A stretch of 56,651 nucleotides of DNA from an uncultured Pelagibacteraceae bacterium. Lineage in GTDB: Bacteria; Pseudomonadota; Alphaproteobacteria; Pelagibacterales; Pelagibacteraceae. Made by a program: the position numbers and the translations under genes. Positions 1 through 9,046 of this stretch are shown piece after piece (the first letter of the stretch is position 1; each line of letters opens with the position of its first letter). Location: the NCBI GenBank assembly GCA_902633335.1, contig CACPFY010000008.1, forward strand, positions 1 to 56,651, read 5' to 3'. A model generated the notes under the pieces. It was not told where the DNA came from. It searched no databases and was given only the letters and a program-made list of their open reading frames with translations.

Positions 1-215
1 AAATTTTCCATATTGCTACTGACATTAAAATATATAACGTTGTCCAAACAGGTCCGAAAACCCATGCTGGAGGATTAAAAGGTGCTAGTGTTAATTGTGA
101 GTACCAAGGTTCTTTAAAAGCCGAAGTAGTAAAACCGCCAATTGCAGAGGCTAAAAAAGTAATGGTTAATATTATAAATAATGATAAATATTTATTATTC
201 ATTATTAAAATATAA
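1..215 (+). CDS. C-terminal end of an unrecognised protein (5' truncated)
   Basis: An open frame runs in from the left edge (first full codon at base 3) and stops with TAA at 213-215. It encodes about 70 residues, including a polar stretch with GPKTHAGG and a hydrophobic, Ile-rich last 15 residues. Third-base bias towards A/T looks like that of the neighbouring genes, so I take it as the tail of a real gene whose start lies outside the window. I do not recognise the family. It ends 7 bases before the ATG I chose for the next gene, which suggests co-transcription on the plus strand. Confidence 0.5.
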   Translation, partial: IFHIATDIKIYNVVQTGPKTHAGGLKGASVNCEYQGSLKAEVVKPPIAEAKKVMVNIINNDKYLLFIIKI

Positions 216-222
216 ACTTTAT

Positions 223-975
223 ATGTCAGAAAAACAGAAAAAAATTTGGATAACTGGAGCAAGTAGCGGGATAGGAAAATCAGTTGCTGAAAAATTCGCT
301 AATGAGGGTTGGAAAGTTGCAGTATCAGCTAGAAGAAAAGAACTTCTTGATGAATTAGCTAAAAATCCTAATATAGTATCTTTTCCTCTGGATGTTACAA
401 ATCGAAATCAAATTAATGAAGTTTTTAAAAATATTTTAGATAATTTTGGCAACTTAGATACATGTTTATTTTCTAGCGGCACATATGAGCCAAAAGACGA
501 ACAAAATATAGATCCTGACAAAATTAAAAATGTAATAAATGTAAATTTTTTAGGTGTAATCGATTGTGTAAAATCTGTTGAAAGATATTTTAAAGATAAG
601 AGGTCTGGACATATTTCAATAGTTTCATCTATTGCAGGTTATAGAGGGTTACCAAATTCAAGCGGATATGGACCATCTAAAGCTGCCTTAACTAACTTTA
701 CTGAGAGCATTTATTTTGATTTTAAAAAATTTGGAGTGAGGGTTTCAGTTGTATCACCCGGGTTTATAAAAACCCCATTGACTGATAAAAATGAATTTCC
801 GATGCCATTTTTAAAAACTCCTGAGTATGCAGCAGAAAAAATTTTTAATGGCTTAGTAAAAAGTAGTGCTTTTGAAATCCATTTTCCAAAAGGATTAACT
901 TTGACCTTAAAATTTTTAAGAATATTACCTTATAGACTATATTTATTCTTAGTAGATAAATTAGTAAAGCGCTAA
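223..975 (+). CDS. Short-chain dehydrogenase/reductase (SDR family)
   Basis: A 250-residue classical SDR using NAD(P)H. The cofactor-binding TGASSGIG lies at residues 11-18, NVNFLG near 107, a catalytic serine in VSSIAG near 136, and the YGPSK Tyr/Lys pair at 149/153, followed by SPGFIKT. An in-frame ATG at 181 would add 14 residues and overlap the upstream gene. The ATG at 223 begins the usual short polar SDR N-terminus (MSEKQKK), so I prefer it. The substrate cannot be read from sequence. It converges on the CFA/DUF1365 cluster, in which SDRs are common partners in other proteobacteria, so a lipid role is possible. Its stop shares four bases with that of the DUF3833 gene. Confidence 0.85.
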   Translation: MSEKQKKIWITGASSGIGKSVAEKFANEGWKVAVSARRKELLDELAKNPNIVSFPLDVTNRNQINEVFKNILDNFGNLDTCLFSSGTYEPKDEQNIDPDKIKNVINVNFLGVIDCVKSVERYFKDKRSGHISIVSSIAGYRGLPNSSGYGPSKAALTNFTESIYFDFKKFGVRVSVVSPGFIKTPLTDKNEFPMPFLKTPEYAAEKIFNGLVKSSAFEIHFPKGLTLTLKFLRILPYRLYLFLVDKLVKR

Positions 976-1496
976 TCTTTAACAAACATTACAGTTAACT
1001 CTGCAACTTTAATTCCGAACTTAGTCATTGTAGCTCTGTTTATTGCTACTCGCTCATCTTGCATAAAAATCCAATCATCGAAAGTAATTTTAATATTTTT
1101 ACCTTTTACTGGTACAAGTAAAACATATTCAAATTTAAAAGCAGGGCCATATGAATAGCCTTTTGCAGTTCCAACTACATCCGAAGCGGTGCCCTCATAA
1201 TTATGTTCGTCTAGTTTATTGATTGTCCATTGTCGGGTTTGTCTTTCTCCGTCATTCCAATTAAATACCTCGTCTAAAATTAATTTCGAACCATCCCACT
1301 TTCCGTTTAAATCTGCTTTGAATTGCCTTGTAACCTTTCCAGATCTATTCTGTAATACTCCCCAGGCTTTTACATTGCCTGATAAATAATTTTCTATGAC
1401 TAATCTAGGTTTTTGGTCTTTAAAATCAGTTGGTTTCATTTTATTTGCACATCCTGTTATAAGTATTAGTAAAAAAAGTCCTATAAATTTTTTCAT
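972..1496 (-). CDS. DUF3833 family lipoprotein
   Basis: A 174-residue protein with a lipoprotein signal: a short hydrophobic segment ending in the lipobox LITGC, giving a lipidated Cys16. The body matches DUF3833 by pattern: WGVLQNRSGKVTRQF, LDEVFNWNDGERQTRQW, DVVGTAKG and FDDWIFMQDERVAINRATMTKFG. The family has no established biochemical function but regularly accompanies CFA-synthase-like and DUF1365 genes. It is the last gene of the minus-strand cluster and overlaps the stop of the methyltransferase gene upstream by 4 bases. Its periplasmic or outer-membrane location would suit a role close to lipids. The family call is firm and the function is unknown. Confidence 0.8.
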   Translation of the reverse strand: MKKFIGLFLLILITGCANKMKPTDFKDQKPRLVIENYLSGNVKAWGVLQNRSGKVTRQFKADLNGKWDGSKLILDEVFNWNDGERQTRQWTINKLDEHNYEGTASDVVGTAKGYSYGPAFKFEYVLLVPVKGKNIKITFDDWIFMQDERVAINRATMTKFGIKVAELTVMFVKD

Positions 1497-2683
1497 GAAA
1501 AATATCTATTCGACATAGAGAATTGAATCAAGTTAATGTTTCTAGACTTAAAGCCACCCTCACAATAAGATAGATAAAATTCCCACATACGTTTAAAATA
1601 ATCATCAAAACCAAGTGGGCTTATTTTGTCCCAGACACCTAAAAAATTTTTTCTCCAAGCAGATAGGGTTCTGGCATAATCATCAGAATAAGTATTTATT
1701 TTCTCAAGTTTGAGGTTATTTTTTTTTATAAGTTTTTCCATAAAATTTATTGAGGGTAAAAAACCGCCAGGAAAAATATATTTTTGAATGAAATCTTCAT
1801 TTGCTCGATACCTTTCAAATAACTCATCTTTTATAACAATACCTTGAAGTGCAGCAGTACCATTATTGTTTAAAACTTTTTTTATAGTTTGAAAATATTT
1901 GTCCATATAGTTTTCACCTACAGCCTCTATCATCTCTATTGAAGCAACATGGTCATATTTATCTTTTAAGTCTCTATAATCTAAAAATTTAACGTTAACT
2001 TTATTATTCAGGCCTGACTTAAATATTCTTTTTTTTGTATAATCATATTGGTTTTTTGAAATCGTTATACAATCAACACTTACATCATATTTCTTTGCTA
2101 AATATTCAGCAAAACCGCCCCAGCCACAGCCAATTTCTAATATCTTATTTCCTTCTTTAATATTTAGTAAATTAATAAGTTCTTGAAATTTATTTTTTTG
2201 TGCTTTTTCTAGATCATCTTTTTCGTCTTTATAAACTGCACTAGAGTAAGTAAGAGTTTTATCTAACCATAATGAAAAAAAATCGTTACCTAAGTCATAA
2301 TGCTTTGAAATATATTTTATACTTTTAGATTTGGTATTGGACGCAAATATTTTTTTTAAAAAATTCTTTATTTTTTGTAATTTTAAACTTCCTGAAAAAG
2401 AATAAATAGTGTTAATATTTCTTGCAGTAAGTTCGATTAAATTAGTTAAATTTGATGTGTAAAAATCTCTTTTTATATGTGCTTCGCCTAAAGCTGAGCT
2501 TCCGCCTAGTATAACATTTAAGTAAAAACTTGGGTTATTAATTTTGATATCTGTAGACAGTTTACTTTCTAAATCCCCAAAATGAAAAACTTTTCCATCG
2601 TAATTAATTAATTTTAAATTTCCTTGTGAAATATTTTTTAATTTATTTAAAACAAATTTTTCAGAAATTTTAGTTAAGCTCAT
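1493..2683 (-). CDS. cfa: Cyclopropane-fatty-acyl-phospholipid synthase family methyltransferase
   Basis: A 396-residue SAM-dependent methyltransferase of the CFA synthase family, close to the usual length of about 380-420. The fatty-acyl-site pattern HYDLGNDFF lies at 128-136, the SAM-binding ILEIGCGWGGF at 181-191, and IEMIEAVG follows near 250. The N-terminal 110 residues form the non-catalytic lipid-facing domain. CFA synthases methylate double bonds of membrane phospholipid acyl chains. Family members in DUF1365/FAD-oxidoreductase clusters are alternatively linked to methylated or furan fatty acids, so the exact product is open. The start codon shares one base with the stop of the DUF1365 gene (both at 2683), indicating translational coupling. 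Confidence 0.85.
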   Translation of the reverse strand: MSLTKISEKFVLNKLKNISQGNLKLINYDGKVFHFGDLESKLSTDIKINNPSFYLNVILGGSSALGEAHIKRDFYTSNLTNLIELTARNINTIYSFSGSLKLQKIKNFLKKIFASNTKSKSIKYISKHYDLGNDFFSLWLDKTLTYSSAVYKDEKDDLEKAQKNKFQELINLLNIKEGNKILEIGCGWGGFAEYLAKKYDVSVDCITISKNQYDYTKKRIFKSGLNNKVNVKFLDYRDLKDKYDHVASIEMIEAVGENYMDKYFQTIKKVLNNNGTAALQGIVIKDELFERYRANEDFIQKYIFPGGFLPSINFMEKLIKKNNLKLEKINTYSDDYARTLSAWRKNFLGVWDKISPLGFDDYFKRMWEFYLSYCEGGFKSRNINLIQFSMSNRYFS

Positions 2684-3441
2684 TAGTTTTCCTCAAAACT
2701 CAAATTATTTTTTAGTTTAACATCTCTTTTCCGATATATTGCTCCTTTTTTCCATAATAGTAATGCTTCATAATGTATCGAACTAATAATTTTTATAGTC
2801 ATTAATGGATACATTAAAAAATTAATTGCAAGCTGTTTATAACAAAATTCTTTTTTATCTCCCGTTTGAGTTGCAGTTAAAATTGTTCCATCAGCATCTG
2901 TTTGTTTTATAAAAACTGATAGTTTATCGTTTGGATCTATTAATTTAAAGTTGTAAAAAGTTTCCATATCCATAAACGGAGATACATAAAACTTTTTTCT
3001 ACATTTTTGAATTATTTCCTCATTGTTTTTAATTTTAAAAATATACGTATGTTGTTCATTGAATGTATTTTTTACCTCATAAAAAATTGCTACTAATTTA
3101 TCTTTTTCATAGCAATAAAAAATGCTCAAAGGATTAAAAACGTATCCGAGTATTCTAGGATAACAAAGCAATTTAATGTTTGTTATATTTTCTTTTATCC
3201 GGAATTTTTTTAGATTTGAAATTACCCAATCCTTCAAATTACCTCCATCTCGATCTCCATGATCTTTGTCATAAAAACTAAAAATATTGAATTTGTTATG
3301 TGAAAAAATACCTATTGATTTGTCCAAAATATTTATCTCATCTAAATCGATTAAAAGTGAAAAAGTTTTATATTTTAGAAAATGCCTAACAGGCTTAAAT
3401 CTTGTATGGGTAACTTCACCATTATAAATGCAAGAGTTCAT
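2683..3441 (-). CDS. DUF1365 domain-containing protein
   Basis: A 252-residue DUF1365 protein. Recognisable features are the opening SCIYNGEVTHTRFKPVRHFLKY, the central CYPRILGYVFNPLSIFYCY and KNTFNEQHTY, then KKFYVSPFMDMETFYNF. The family always travels with CFA-like methyltransferases and FAD-dependent desaturase-like proteins. In Rhodobacter, members of such clusters belong to the singlet-oxygen regulon and have been implicated in furan fatty acid formation. Here it lies between exactly those partners, with one-base overlaps on both sides. The enzymatic role is not established, so this is a family-level call. Confidence 0.85.
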   Translation of the reverse strand: MNSCIYNGEVTHTRFKPVRHFLKYKTFSLLIDLDEINILDKSIGIFSHNKFNIFSFYDKDHGDRDGGNLKDWVISNLKKFRIKENITNIKLLCYPRILGYVFNPLSIFYCYEKDKLVAIFYEVKNTFNEQHTYIFKIKNNEEIIQKCRKKFYVSPFMDMETFYNFKLIDPNDKLSVFIKQTDADGTILTATQTGDKKEFCYKQLAINFLMYPLMTIKIISSIHYEALLLWKKGAIYRKRDVKLKNNLSFEEN

Positions 3442-4667
3442 TAAATTTTAAAATTGTTTATTAATTCAATTGATGATTTTAATCCATCTTCATGGAAACC
3501 GTAACCGAAATAACTACCACAAAACCAGGTTCTTTTTTTACCTTGAATCTTATGTAAATCTTTTTGAAGTAGCGTATTCTCAGTGTTTAAGTATGGATGA
3601 GTAAAATTTATTTTTTTAACAATAAGGTTATCTTGAACATTATGAATAGGATTTAAAGTTAAAAAATAGTTTCTAGGTGTTTTTAAATTTTGAAGTTTGT
3701 TTAACCAATAAGTTATACATGTTCTTTTTCCATCTGAAATAGAATTCCAGCTGGACCAGGCTCTTTTTTTTTGAGGCATTAGACTTTCATCAGTATGTAA
3801 AATAGCTTCATTTTCAACATACTTAAATTTTCCCAAAATATTTTTTTCCTGTGTAGTCGGTTTTTCTAGCATTTCTAAACTTTCATCAGCATGTGAAGCT
3901 AAAACTACGTGATCATAATCTGTATACTCATTTCCAATTATAATTCGAATATTATCATCACTTCTAACTATTTTGCTCACTTTATAATTTTTAAATATTT
4001 CACCACTGATTTTATCAGTAACTTTTTTAACATAAGATCTACTTCTATTTGTAACTGTATACCACTGCGGTCTATTTTTTAATTTAAATAACCCGTGATT
4101 AATAAAGAAATTTAAAAAAAATTTTATTGGCATCTTTTTTGCTTTTTCAAACGGCATCGACCATATAGCAGCAACCATAGGTATTATGTGATAATCTATA
4201 AAATATTCTGAAAGTTTTTTTTTATTTAAAAAATCCCCTAAAGTTTGCTCTGTTATTTTATTTTTAAGTATTTGTGGTGCAGTTTTATAAAAGTAAATTA
4301 TCTCTTTTATCATAATTAAAAATTTAAAATTTAATAAATTAATTCTATTTGCAAAAATTCCACTAAGACCACTTCCACTATATTCTATGTTAGTATTTTT
4401 TATTGAAACAGAGAAAGACATATCACTTTTTTCATACGGAACATTTAGATCTTTAAAAAATTTAATTAAATTTGGGTAAGTTACTTCATTAAAAACAATA
4501 AAACCTAAATCAACTGGAACAATTTTATCATCTTCTTTGATATCATAGGTAAAAGAGTGTCCGCCAAAGTGATCAGCTTTTTCATATAAATCAACTTTAA
4601 ATTTTTTTGACAAAAAGTATGCAGAAGATAGTCCGGATATCCCAGAGCCAATTACTGCTATTTTCAT
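3441..4667 (-). CDS. FAD/NAD(P)-binding oxidoreductase of the amine-oxidase fold
   Basis: A 408-residue flavoprotein. GSGISG at residues 7-12 and the following ELYEKADHFGGHSFTY-like region form the ADP-binding motif of the flavin-containing amine oxidase/desaturase fold. The C-terminal WFCGSYFGYGFHEDGLKSS is the second FAD contact typical of this DUF1365-associated family. It probably acts as an oxidase or desaturase on a lipid substrate in concert with the two downstream genes. The start is 3 bases after the gcvP stop, so it should be co-transcribed with glycine cleavage. The next stop/start pair shares a base. Confidence 0.82.
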   Translation of the reverse strand: MKIAVIGSGISGLSSAYFLSKKFKVDLYEKADHFGGHSFTYDIKEDDKIVPVDLGFIVFNEVTYPNLIKFFKDLNVPYEKSDMSFSVSIKNTNIEYSGSGLSGIFANRINLLNFKFLIMIKEIIYFYKTAPQILKNKITEQTLGDFLNKKKLSEYFIDYHIIPMVAAIWSMPFEKAKKMPIKFFLNFFINHGLFKLKNRPQWYTVTNRSRSYVKKVTDKISGEIFKNYKVSKIVRSDDNIRIIIGNEYTDYDHVVLASHADESLEMLEKPTTQEKNILGKFKYVENEAILHTDESLMPQKKRAWSSWNSISDGKRTCITYWLNKLQNLKTPRNYFLTLNPIHNVQDNLIVKKINFTHPYLNTENTLLQKDLHKIQGKKRTWFCGSYFGYGFHEDGLKSSIELINNFKI

Positions 4668-4670
4668 TTA

Positions 4671-7538
4671 TTAAGCAGCTTCATCTTTATATTCATCCAT
4701 AGATGGGCAAGAACATACAAGATTTCTATCTCCATAAACATTGTCAACTCTTGCAACCGGAGGCCAATATTTATTATTTTTTACAAACTCGGTTGGAAAA
4801 GCCGCCTCTTCTCGGGTATATTTGTGACTCCAGTCATTTGAAGCTAGTTCAATGTAAGTGTGAGGAGCGTTTTTTAATGGATTGTCAATTTTATCAAATT
4901 TTGATGACTCCACTAGATCAATTTCTTTTTTTATTTTAATTAATGCATTACAAAACTTATCTATTTCTTCTAAATTTTCACTTTCTGTGGGCTCTATCAT
5001 TATCGTTCCTGCAACTGGCCAGGACATAGTTGGGGCGTGATATCCAAAATCGATTAATCTTTTAGCTAAATCTTCTTCTGAAATTCCTGAACTAGCTTTA
5101 ATTGGTCTAATATCTATTATGCACTCATGGGCCACGTTACCATTTTTACCAGTGTATAAAACTTTGTAGTCTTTAGATAATTTCTTTGAAATATAATTTG
5201 CGTTTAAAATTGAAATTTGTGAAGCTTTTTTTAAACCCTCAGCCCCCATCATCTTTATATACATCCAAGATATAGGTAAAATGCTTGAACTTCCCCACGG
5301 TGCAGCCGAAACAGCCCCCATTCCATTTTTTGGTCCTGCGTCTTTAATTATTTCATGAGTTGGAAGAAAATCAGCTAAATGTTTTGCGCACGCAATTGGT
5401 CCCATTCCTGGTCCTCCGCCTCCATGTGGTATGCAAAATGTTTTGTGCAAATTAATATGACAGACATCTGGTCCAAATTTTCCTGGTTTTGCAATGCCAA
5501 CTAGAGCATTTAAATTTGCTCCATCCATATATACCTGGCCACCATGTTTATGAATTACATCGCAAATTTCAATAATTTTTTCTTCAAATACTCCATGAGT
5601 AGAAGGGTAAGTAACCATTAAAGCGGCTAAATTTTTTGAATATTTTTCTGCTTTGTTTTTCAAATCGTCTAGGTCCACGTTACCGTCTTCATCACAGTTT
5701 ACTACAACCACTTTCATCCCACTCATTTGAGCACTTGCTGGATTAGTTCCGTGCGCTGAGTTTGGAATTAAACAAACATCTCGGGTACCTTGTCCGTTAC
5801 TTTCGTGAAATTTTCTTATTGTCATTAACCCTGCGTATTCACCCTGAGCACCAGAATTTGGTTGTAAAGAAACTGCATCATATCCAGTGATTTCTTTTAA
5901 ATCATTTATTAGGTCATCAAATAAAATTTTATACCCTTCCATTTGATCTGTTGGCACAAATGGGTGTGGCAAAGAAAATTCCTTCCAAGTAATAGGCATT
6001 AACTCTGCTGTTGCATTAAGTTTCATAGTGCAAGAACCTAGGGCAATCATTGATCGATTAAGTGCTATATCACAATCTTCAAGTTTTTTTAAATACCTTA
6101 GCATCTCTGTTTCTGAATGATATTTATTGAAAACAGGATGAGTCAGATACTTTGATGTTCTTAAAAGATTTTTAGGAAGATTATTAAGCTCAACTTTTAC
6201 ATCCTGATTTATTATTTTAGAAACTCCAAATACTTTTAACAATGTATTAACGTCGTTAAGTTTTTTTGCTTCATCAAATGCTACTGATATGTGTTTGTCA
6301 TCAACTTTTCTTAAGTTAATATTTTCACTTAAGGCCTTTTGATAAATAGAGTTTGTCTTGTCTTTTGTTTCAATTGTTACTGTATCAAAAAAATGGTCTG
6401 ACAAAATTTGAAAACCACCTTTTTTAATTTCATCAGCAAATATTTTTGCTAATTTTGAAGTCCTGTTAGCTATTTTAAGTATTCCATCAGGTCCATGATA
6501 AATAGCAAAGGCTGCAGATATTATTGCTAATAATGCTTGCGCTGTACATATGTTGCTAGTTGCTTTATCTCGTCTGATATGTTGTTCCCTTGTTTGTAAA
6601 GAAAGTCTGTATGCTTTTTTTCCATGTCTATCTTTCGATACACCTATAATTCTACCTGGCATAGATCTTTTAAATTCTTCTTTAGTAGCAAAAAATGCTG
6701 CATGAGGACCGCCATAGCCCATAGGAATTCCAAACCTTTGAGCACTACCAACAGCTATATCAGCGCCAAGTTCTGCAGGAGTTTTTAACCTAGCTAAAGA
6801 TAATAAATCACATATTAAAATTGCTTTTCCATTTTTTTTATGTATTTGACTTATGCTTTCGCTTGGATCTATTATTTCACCAAGAGTTCCAGGATAAGCT
6901 AAAACCCCGCAAATTATGTCTTGATTAATTTTTGATAACTCCTTTTTTTCGTCACCGATAATAAGTTCTAATCCAAAAGGCTTTGTACGAGTTTTAATAA
7001 GATCAATTGTCTGTGGGTTACAATTACTTGAAATAAATATTGTTTTTGCGTTTGTTTTATCTAATCTTTGGGATAAGCCGACTGCTTCTGCTGTAGCAGT
7101 TGCTTCGTCAAGTAAAGAAGCGTTAGCAATATCCATGCCCGTAAGATCAATTATTGTTTGTTGAAAATTTAAAAGCATTTCAAGTCGACCCTGAGCCACT
7201 TCAGGTTGGTAAGGTGTATAAGAAGTATACCATCCTGGATTTTCTAAGATATTTCTCAAGATTACATTTGGAGTAATAGAATTATAGTATCCCATACCAA
7301 TAAAGTTTCTAAAAATTTTATTTTTTTTAGATATAGATTTTAATTTTTTTAAAGCATCATTTTCGGACAACGGCTCATCTATATTAAGATCATCTTTTAA
7401 TAAAATTTTTTCTGGAACAGTATTTTTCATTAAATCTTCAAGCGAACTATACCCTACGTGTTGGAGCATTTTTGACTGTTCGTCAACTGAAGGCCCAATA
7501 TGTCTTTTTATGAATTCTTTTGAATTATCATCAATCAT
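4671..7538 (-). CDS. gcvP: Glycine dehydrogenase (decarboxylating), P-protein of the glycine cleavage system
   Basis: A 955-residue single-chain P-protein, the normal length for the fused form. It decarboxylates glycine with PLP and loads the aminomethyl group onto the lipoyl arm of GcvH in the cytoplasm. The N-terminus IKRHIGPS is characteristic. The first half carries NLTGMDIANASLLDE-type and GYGGPHAAFF motifs. The second half carries the PLP lysine in INLHKTFCIPHGGGGPGMGP near residue 700. It is the third gene of gcvTHP: its ATG directly abuts the gcvH stop. Expression is expected to depend on the glycine riboswitch ahead of gcvT. No truncation or missing key residue was seen. Confidence 0.97.
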   Translation of the reverse strand: MIDDNSKEFIKRHIGPSVDEQSKMLQHVGYSSLEDLMKNTVPEKILLKDDLNIDEPLSENDALKKLKSISKKNKIFRNFIGMGYYNSITPNVILRNILENPGWYTSYTPYQPEVAQGRLEMLLNFQQTIIDLTGMDIANASLLDEATATAEAVGLSQRLDKTNAKTIFISSNCNPQTIDLIKTRTKPFGLELIIGDEKKELSKINQDIICGVLAYPGTLGEIIDPSESISQIHKKNGKAILICDLLSLARLKTPAELGADIAVGSAQRFGIPMGYGGPHAAFFATKEEFKRSMPGRIIGVSKDRHGKKAYRLSLQTREQHIRRDKATSNICTAQALLAIISAAFAIYHGPDGILKIANRTSKLAKIFADEIKKGGFQILSDHFFDTVTIETKDKTNSIYQKALSENINLRKVDDKHISVAFDEAKKLNDVNTLLKVFGVSKIINQDVKVELNNLPKNLLRTSKYLTHPVFNKYHSETEMLRYLKKLEDCDIALNRSMIALGSCTMKLNATAELMPITWKEFSLPHPFVPTDQMEGYKILFDDLINDLKEITGYDAVSLQPNSGAQGEYAGLMTIRKFHESNGQGTRDVCLIPNSAHGTNPASAQMSGMKVVVVNCDEDGNVDLDDLKNKAEKYSKNLAALMVTYPSTHGVFEEKIIEICDVIHKHGGQVYMDGANLNALVGIAKPGKFGPDVCHINLHKTFCIPHGGGGPGMGPIACAKHLADFLPTHEIIKDAGPKNGMGAVSAAPWGSSSILPISWMYIKMMGAEGLKKASQISILNANYISKKLSKDYKVLYTGKNGNVAHECIIDIRPIKASSGISEEDLAKRLIDFGYHAPTMSWPVAGTIMIEPTESENLEEIDKFCNALIKIKKEIDLVESSKFDKIDNPLKNAPHTYIELASNDWSHKYTREEAAFPTEFVKNNKYWPPVARVDNVYGDRNLVCSCPSMDEYKDEAA

Positions 7539-7919
7539 TTAATTTGGATTCTCCTTACAAAATTTATCGTATTCATCTTTTGACATTAATGACTCAAGTT
7601 CACCTTTATCTTTAATCTTTAATTTAAAAAACCAACTCGCTCCCTCTGGATCTCCGTTAACACTTCCTGGATCATCAACTATAGTTTTATTTCCTTCTGT
7701 AACTTCACCTGAAATTGGTGAATAAACATCACTAGCTGCCTTAGTTGACTCTACAACAGCGGCCTGCCCTTCTTTCTCTATAGCTTTACCCGCGTCTGGT
7801 ACTTCAACGAAAACTATATCTCCAAGCATTTCAGTTGCATGTTTGGTTATTCCTACTGTTGCTATATCACCTTCTAAAGAGACCCATTCATGTTTTTTTG
7901 AAAATTTTTTTTCACTCAT
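7539..7919 (-). CDS. gcvH: Glycine cleavage system H protein
   Basis: A 126-residue lipoyl carrier that shuttles the methylamine intermediate among P, T and L proteins. The sequence begins [15 protein letters not shown] and carries the lipoylation motif [10 protein letters not shown] with acceptor Lys60. Then come YSPISGEV and the C-terminal SWFFKLK. A GTG six bases upstream is also in frame, but the strong ribosome site GGGAGG sits 5 bases before the ATG at 7919, so the ATG is preferred. The gene lies between gcvT and gcvP with no spare sequence. The L protein (lipoamide dehydrogenase) is not in this window. Confidence 0.96.
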   Translation of the reverse strand: MSEKKFSKKHEWVSLEGDIATVGITKHATEMLGDIVFVEVPDAGKAIEKEGQAAVVESTKAASDVYSPISGEVTEGNKTIVDDPGSVNGDPEGASWFFKLKIKDKGELESLMSKDEYDKFCKENPN

Positions 7920-7934
7920 TTTCACCTCCCATAA

Positions 7935-9029
7935 TTATTTAACATAACTTTTTTTATAAAATGGTAGTTCTGAAACTTTACCTTCATATTTTTTCCCTCT
8001 GACTTCAAGTTGTATTAAAGTTCCAATTTCAGAAAATTCCGATTTAACGTAACCCATGGCTACTGGCCTGTTTACACTTGGACCAAAAGTTCCACTTGTT
8101 ACAAAACCAATTTCTTCACCATTAGAAGAGAAAATTTTTGTGTTTTCTCTCGCTATAACCTTTCCCTCAGGTTTAATGCCTACTCTTATTTTTTCACTTC
8201 CGTTTGTTAATAAATTTTTAATTTTATTCCAACCATTAAAACCGCCCACCTCTTTCCTTTTTTTTGCAATTGCCCATTTAAGATTGGCTTCTATAGGATT
8301 AATTTTTTCATTTAAATCATGACCATATAGACATAATCCGGCTTCTAATCTTAATGTATCTCTTGCACCCAAACCTACAGGCTTCACTCCATTATTAATT
8401 AAAAAATCAATTAATTTTTTAACTTTTTTGTTTGAAATTGAGATTTCAAAACCATCTTCTCCCGTGTATCCAGATCTTGTAATGTAAAGACTTTCGCTAT
8501 CATAATTAAAATTATTACCTGTCATAAATTTTAATTCAGAAACACCTGGTATGAGTTTTTCCAAAATTTCTACTGACTTAGGTCCTTGTAAAGCTATCAA
8601 AGATAAATCATTGTTTAAAAGGTGTTTATGATTTTTACCTAAAAATTTTGATATATGTTTGATATCATTTTCCTTACAAGCCGCGTTTAAAATTATACAG
8701 AAACCTTTATTTGTTTTTGTAACTATTAAATCATCTATTATTCCACCATCGTCATTAAGTAAAAAAGAATATTTTGAATGGTTGACTTTTAATGATTTTA
8801 AATCTGAGGGAATAATTTTTTCTAAAGCTTCTACTAATGTTTCGTCTCCCTCTAAAAAAAATTGCCCCATGTGCGAAACATCAAAAAATCCAGCATGAGT
8901 TCTAGTCGAGATATGCTCTTTAACAATACCGTCCTTATATTGTATAGGCATCTCATAGCCGGCGAATGGAACAAATTTTGCTCCCAAACTTTTGTGCAAA
9001 TCGTATAAAGCTGTTTTTTGTACACCCAT
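7935..9029 (-). CDS. gcvT: Aminomethyltransferase, T-protein of the glycine cleavage system
   Basis: A 364-residue T-protein that transfers the one-carbon unit from aminomethyl-GcvH to tetrahydrofolate, releasing ammonia. Landmarks are FAGYEMPIQYKDGI, the GFFDVSHMGQ motif, SGYTGEDGFEI, the folate-site GLGARDTLRLEAGL and the C-terminal barrel around GFVTSGTFGPSV. The length is normal. It is first in gcvTHP and follows a tandem glycine riboswitch. The start at 9029 has a plausible ribosome site (AAGGG) 6 bases upstream, close to the riboswitch 3' end. That leaves room for translational control, since no terminator hairpin was seen between riboswitch and start. Confidence 0.96.
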   Translation of the reverse strand: MGVQKTALYDLHKSLGAKFVPFAGYEMPIQYKDGIVKEHISTRTHAGFFDVSHMGQFFLEGDETLVEALEKIIPSDLKSLKVNHSKYSFLLNDDGGIIDDLIVTKTNKGFCIILNAACKENDIKHISKFLGKNHKHLLNNDLSLIALQGPKSVEILEKLIPGVSELKFMTGNNFNYDSESLYITRSGYTGEDGFEISISNKKVKKLIDFLINNGVKPVGLGARDTLRLEAGLCLYGHDLNEKINPIEANLKWAIAKKRKEVGGFNGWNKIKNLLTNGSEKIRVGIKPEGKVIARENTKIFSSNGEEIGFVTSGTFGPSVNRPVAMGYVKSEFSEIGTLIQLEVRGKKYEGKVSELPFYKKSYVK

Positions 9030-9046
9030 AATAACCCTTTTTTGTA

